Assembly (NCBI GenBank): GCA_031549115.1
Contig: JAVBQJ010000049.1
Span: 62,001-126,000 of the forward strand
DNA: 64,000 bases
Direction: 5' to 3'
DNA from: JAVBQJ01 sp031549115
Lineage (GTDB): Bacteria; Verrucomicrobiota; Lentisphaeria; Victivallales; Victivallaceae
Positions 60,667 through 64,000 of this stretch are shown piece after piece. The notes under the pieces were generated by a model, which was not told the origin of the DNA, made no database searches, and saw only the letters and a program-made list of their open reading frames with translations. The translations under genes were made by a program, and so were the position numbers. Positions within the stretch are counted from its first letter, which is position 1; each line of letters opens with the position of its first letter.

Positions 60667-63600
60667 CTATTCAAACCGGAACAGGACTGTGCTCATCGGC
60701 TCCAGCTCCACTTCAAATCCGCCGTCTTTCAACGGATATTCGCGCCCCGAAAACAGTTCCACCGCTTTCGTCCGATAGGATGGCGGCGCCTGCAATACCC
60801 GATGGCCTCCCGCCGCGGTGTGAATCCCCAGCAGCCGGTCCGAGGCATAGGTGGCGTCCGCGCCATTCGGATTGGCGATGTTGATTCCGGCGTCGGCCGC
60901 CGCCGCCCGCAACACCTCCCACGACAGCTCCGGCACCGCGGAGTAATACACCGTATGACCGGCAAATTGCTTCCGCACCAATGCGGGCAAGCCGGTCGCA
61001 CCGTTATGCCCGATCACTTCGCCCTCCTGCGGCACAAAGACCGGGCCGAGCGGTTCCCGGCTGCCGTATTGCTTGCCGAAGCGCTCCCGGCTGCCGGCGG
61101 CAATCGTGACCTGGGCCGGAGCCTCCTCCTCGCGCACCTCCATGGCAATTCCGGTCAGCGCGGCGACCCGTTCCGGCCGGATACCGTCCGGTCCGGTGAT
61201 GCCGGGCGCATAGACGAATACCAACACCTTGCCGTCGCGCTCCAGAGTTTCCCGGATGTGCGTTTCCTGCTCCGGCGTCATCACCATGGTGTTCAGGAAC
61301 ACATAGCACTTATAATTCGGCAGCCGCTCCAGGTCGGACAACAGAAAGGTATCCACGCCGCAACCGGTGTGGGCGAACGCCGGCAGCTGCAGCGTGACCA
61401 GCCGGTGATGCTGCGACGCTTTTTGCGCGGTAAACCAGCTTGCGGCATCGTCCATGATTACCGCGATCGAGGTTTCGAAATCCAGGCGGTTGACGTCGGT
61501 ATTTTCCAGTTCGATTTCGCGGGCGCGGCCGATGATCTGCATCAACCGGCGGTCCTCGGCGATCCAGCCGTTGCCGAAATAGCCGAATTCATAACCGCAA
61601 CCGGCAATCAGGGAATTGACGAATTCGCGTTTGATCACAGCGGCGCTTTCGCGCACATCGGCGCAGCGGCTGTAAACGGCGTCCGGCGCCTCCGGCGACA
61701 CCCGGTGAGTACGGGTGTCCGCCTGGACAAACGAAGTTTTCCCATGCAGCAGGAACGAGCCTTCCGGGTGCATGAATCCGCCCTCCAGCCCCGGACGGCG
61801 GGTGTCGTAGCTGGTCAGGCAGGTCAGATAATCGACCTCGGGCGCATCCAGAATCCGGTCGAGCGCGAAGTGGCCGGTTTCGCTCCACGACGGAAAGAGC
61901 ACATAGGTGACATAGCCGTAGAAGGTGCCGAAAAGCATCTTTCCCGCCGAAGTTTCCTTGACCGTCCGCGCCAGCGCCAGAATCGCCTCGGCCGTAACCG
62001 TGGAAATATACTCCCGGAAGTCGATCGTCCGGGCGCTGCGTTCCGGGTCGAGAAAGCCGAACCAGTCCCCGGTGTCGCGCTCTTCCACCGTCGGCAGCGC
62101 GATCTCTCCGGCTTCGGCATAACCGGTACGGTAACGGCGATTCAGCTCCGCGAGCGTTCCGTATTTCGCCAGCGCCCAGCGCTGAAACCCGGCGCGGAAC
62201 GCCGGACTGTAATCCATCCGGTAAACGCCGCCGCCGGTGTCGAACGCACCCCAGTACATCCATTCGAAGCCCATCCCGGAAACCGGAGCCAGACCCAATA
62301 CCCGGTCGCGGTACGGCGCGGCCTGAATATGCTCGACCAACCCGCGCACCCGGCGGCACTGTTCGTCCAGCCACACCGTCGACGCCCAGCTCGGGACGGT
62401 GGAATCGGTGCCGTGAATACGGAAACGGGTATTGCCGTCCGCATCCTGCGCCCAGATTTCCGGATGTGCTTCCGCCCACGCCCGCTGCTCCGGATTGTGG
62501 CTCTGGTCGACCGCGATGAGAAGATTCATTCCGGCCTCGGCGTCCAACGCCAGCAGTCGTTCGCAGAAGTTGTCCACGCCGGAATAATCTCCGCCCCAGT
62601 TGGCCGTCAGCGTCCCGAAGTACCAGTGAATGCCGTAATCACGGCAGAAGCCGATCTTCTCTTCGGTCAAGGAGCCGATACCGCCGGTCCAATGATGCAG
62701 CAGTCCCGTGTTTTTTCCGGCATATTCCAGCATGCCTGCATGATCGCGGTTGAAGACGAAGCGCGCTTCGGCCGCTCCCCCTTCCGCCTGGTGCGCCGCG
62801 GCCGCCGAAAACGGGCGCGACTGCTTGTTCAAATGCCCCCAGGCGGTTTTTCCGGTCGGTCCGTGACTGGCCGCCGCCGGCCACCCGGAGGAATCGAAGT
62901 CCGGCTCCTGCCAACCGTCCGGCGCCTCCGGAAGCGCCTGCCAGAGCTCAGAAGTCCCCAGCGAAAGCATTTGCCCGTCGTCCAGCTCCACATCCAGATC
63001 GGCCAGCACCCCCCCGGCACTGTCCTGATTGGCCGCGGCGATCGCCAGCACATTGGCCCCCTGCCGCAGAAATCCGGTGACATCGGTCGCGTCCGCCGCG
63101 TTGTACATACGGGCATTCGGCCCCAGGGGAACACGTTCGCCGTTCAGATAAATGGCTTCGACGAAATTATCGGCGGTCAGCGTCAGCGTGCCCCGGCGCG
63201 CGGCCGACGGCAATACAAACGCATAACGGAAAAACATCGCATCCGGCTCCTGCTCCTTCGGCGCCGGCTGTATCCATTCGCCGCTCCACTCGATCACATC
63301 TTTGATCTCCCGCAGCGAAAAACCGGAAAGAAGCGTCTTCCCCGCCGCCTCCGCATATCCCGCCAAAGTGAGCTGGTATTTCATTGTTTCCGGCGGCACC
63401 TCGAGATCGCCGCGGTACGGATGCGGCACGCCGTCCCCGGCCAATTGCCAGGTCAGCACACCATCGCCGATTTCGCGTTCCAACGCGTCGAAGGCGCGCC
63501 ATCGCGCCTCCAGCGTCATATCCCGCCCCGACGCGGCCTCCAGTGAAATCCGCCACACGCCGGAAGCCGGAACATAGTCCGGGTAAACCGGATCGGGAAT

Positions 63601-64000
63601 CAGCCGGAAACCACCGGTGCCCGCCGCCGCCAGAGCATTTCCCTCCTGCGTCAGCCGCATGCCGTCCGCCTCCCAGCGCCACCCCTCCACGCCATCTTCG
63701 CCATCCCGCAATTGCCAGTCGGGGTTGCGCAATACTTCACCGTCGGTCCCGGTCAGCTTCAGCAGTCGGATTTCGGCGATTTCCACGGCGATACCGGCCT
63801 GAAACAGTAGATCCAGCCGCAGCCGGCCGATGATTCCGGTCCATTGCGCGTGCCGCAAAGGAATGCGCAGCCAATGCCACTGATCATCGCCGCCGGGGGT
63901 AGTGAATTCGATTCTCCGCTCATCCGCAAGCGCCTGTCCCGGCACCGCAAAAAACAACCGACCCCGCCCGGAGGAGGCTGCCTTGAGCCGGATTTCAAGC
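60667..64000 (-). CDS. GH42-like glycoside hydrolase (5' end outside the window)
   Basis: At least 1,111 codons; the frame stays open to the right edge, so the start and any signal peptide are not visible. The visible part begins with one or two carbohydrate-binding-like beta domains and a GH2-like jelly-roll (EAIYLNGERVPLG, about 270 residues in). A clan GH-A barrel follows with PAFRAGFQRWALAKYGTLAELNRRY, as in GH42. The C-terminal part resembles the trimerisation domain (YKCYVFLNTMVMTPEQE). The probable acid/base segment reads GMGFEWMYWG instead of the usual N-E. Beta-galactosidase-like activity is likely; it is a distant paralogue of the protein at 44153. Confidence 0.78.
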   Translation of the reverse strand, partial: LEIRLKAASSGRGRLFFAVPGQALADERRIEFTTPGGDDQWHWLRIPLRHAQWTGIIGRLRLDLLFQAGIAVEIAEIRLLKLTGTDGEVLRNPDWQLRDGEDGVEGWRWEADGMRLTQEGNALAAAGTGGFRLIPDPVYPDYVPASGVWRISLEAASGRDMTLEARWRAFDALEREIGDGVLTWQLAGDGVPHPYRGDLEVPPETMKYQLTLAGYAEAAGKTLLSGFSLREIKDVIEWSGEWIQPAPKEQEPDAMFFRYAFVLPSAARRGTLTLTADNFVEAIYLNGERVPLGPNARMYNAADATDVTGFLRQGANVLAIAAANQDSAGGVLADLDVELDDGQMLSLGTSELWQALPEAPDGWQEPDFDSSGWPAAASHGPTGKTAWGHLNKQSRPFSAAAAHQAEGGAAEARFVFNRDHAGMLEYAGKNTGLLHHWTGGIGSLTEEKIGFCRDYGIHWYFGTLTANWGGDYSGVDNFCERLLALDAEAGMNLLIAVDQSHNPEQRAWAEAHPEIWAQDADGNTRFRIHGTDSTVPSWASTVWLDEQCRRVRGLVEHIQAAPYRDRVLGLAPVSGMGFEWMYWGAFDTGGGVYRMDYSPAFRAGFQRWALAKYGTLAELNRRYRTGYAEAGEIALPTVEERDTGDWFGFLDPERSARTIDFREYISTVTAEAILALARTVKETSAGKMLFGTFYGYVTYVLFPSWSETGHFALDRILDAPEVDYLTCLTSYDTRRPGLEGGFMHPEGSFLLHGKTSFVQADTRTHRVSPEAPDAVYSRCADVRESAAVIKREFVNSLIAGCGYEFGYFGNGWIAEDRRLMQIIGRAREIELENTDVNRLDFETSIAVIMDDAASWFTAQKASQHHRLVTLQLPAFAHTGCGVDTFLLSDLERLPNYKCYVFLNTMVMTPEQETHIRETLERDGKVLVFVYAPGITGPDGIRPERVAALTGIAMEVREEEAPAQVTIAAGSRERFGKQYGSREPLGPVFVPQEGEVIGHNGATGLPALVRKQFAGHTVYYSAVPELSWEVLRAAAADAGINIANPNGADATYASDRLLGIHTAAGGHRVLQAPPSYRTKAVELFSGREYPLKDGGFEVELEPMSTVLFRFE

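Noticed and set aside
60628..63546. Long plus-strand open frame of about 970 codons opposite the right-hand glycosidase gene
   Set aside because: It mirrors a gene with clear domains on the minus strand; its product is rich in Arg, Gln, Gly and His without a fold or motif. Long antisense frames are common at this GC content.

Overview
This window looks like a chromosomal segment of an anaerobic member of the Lentisphaerota (Victivallis-like). Three signs suggest this. There are three pseudopilin-type proteins with a near-identical FTLIELLVV...SKAR N-terminus next to sugar regulators and glycosidases. The glycosidases occur with several uroporphyrinogen-decarboxylase-fold proteins. There is a GreA with the long N-terminal extension known from the PVC superphylum. 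DNA is GC-rich with a few AT-rich promoter regions. The assignment is inference from gene content; no rRNA or tRNA gene was seen.

Layout. 1-2530: GPH-type sugar symporter and a UroD-fold protein. 2541-3000: palindrome-rich repeat. 3013-11580 (minus): ClpB behind a sigma-54-like promoter, MtnA, then a GreA-like/Frr/membrane glycosyltransferase operon. 11747-15153 (minus): clan GH-D glycosidase and its GntR-type regulator. 15262-17386 (plus): BlaI/BlaR-type repressor and M56 metalloprotease with an operator inside the promoter. 17393-25938 (minus): a tightly packed redox operon of Rex, a small [2Fe-2S] protein, a PAS-containing sensory [FeFe] hydrogenase, a SpoIIE/PP2C phosphatase and the trimeric HydC-HydB-HydA hydrogenase, ending in a strong terminator. 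26047-32351 (minus): EamA-type transporter, XseB, iPGM-like enzyme, GT-C membrane protein, CPA2 antiporter and lipoprotein. 32556-35889 (plus): UppP, ProC, family 2 glycosyltransferase and a class III adenylate cyclase.

35871-64000 is an accessory region built from carbohydrate-use cassettes. Three times a regulator (AraC or GntR) stands next to a pseudopilin gene and a secreted or cytoplasmic glycosidase: 35871-39808; 42194-50683 (GntR, pseudopilin, GH42-like, UroD-fold, GH38); 56124-60232 (GntR, pseudopilin, DUF4838-type). A further AraC/UroD-fold pair (50678-52766), an RRM RNA-binding protein, a methyltransferase, an Old Yellow Enzyme homologue, a three-repeat protein with a near-consensus promoter (39870-41237), a 46-codon gene with a similar promoter (53698-53838), and a partial GH42-like protein running off the right end complete the region.

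How it fits together: the accessory cassettes suggest inducible uptake and trimming of diverse glycans. Fermentation of the sugars yields reduced ferredoxin and NADH, which the HydABC complex can reoxidise as H2 under control of Rex (NADH/NAD+) and perhaps the HydS/PP2C pair (H2 sensing). Promoters and operators listed were read by eye and are predictions.
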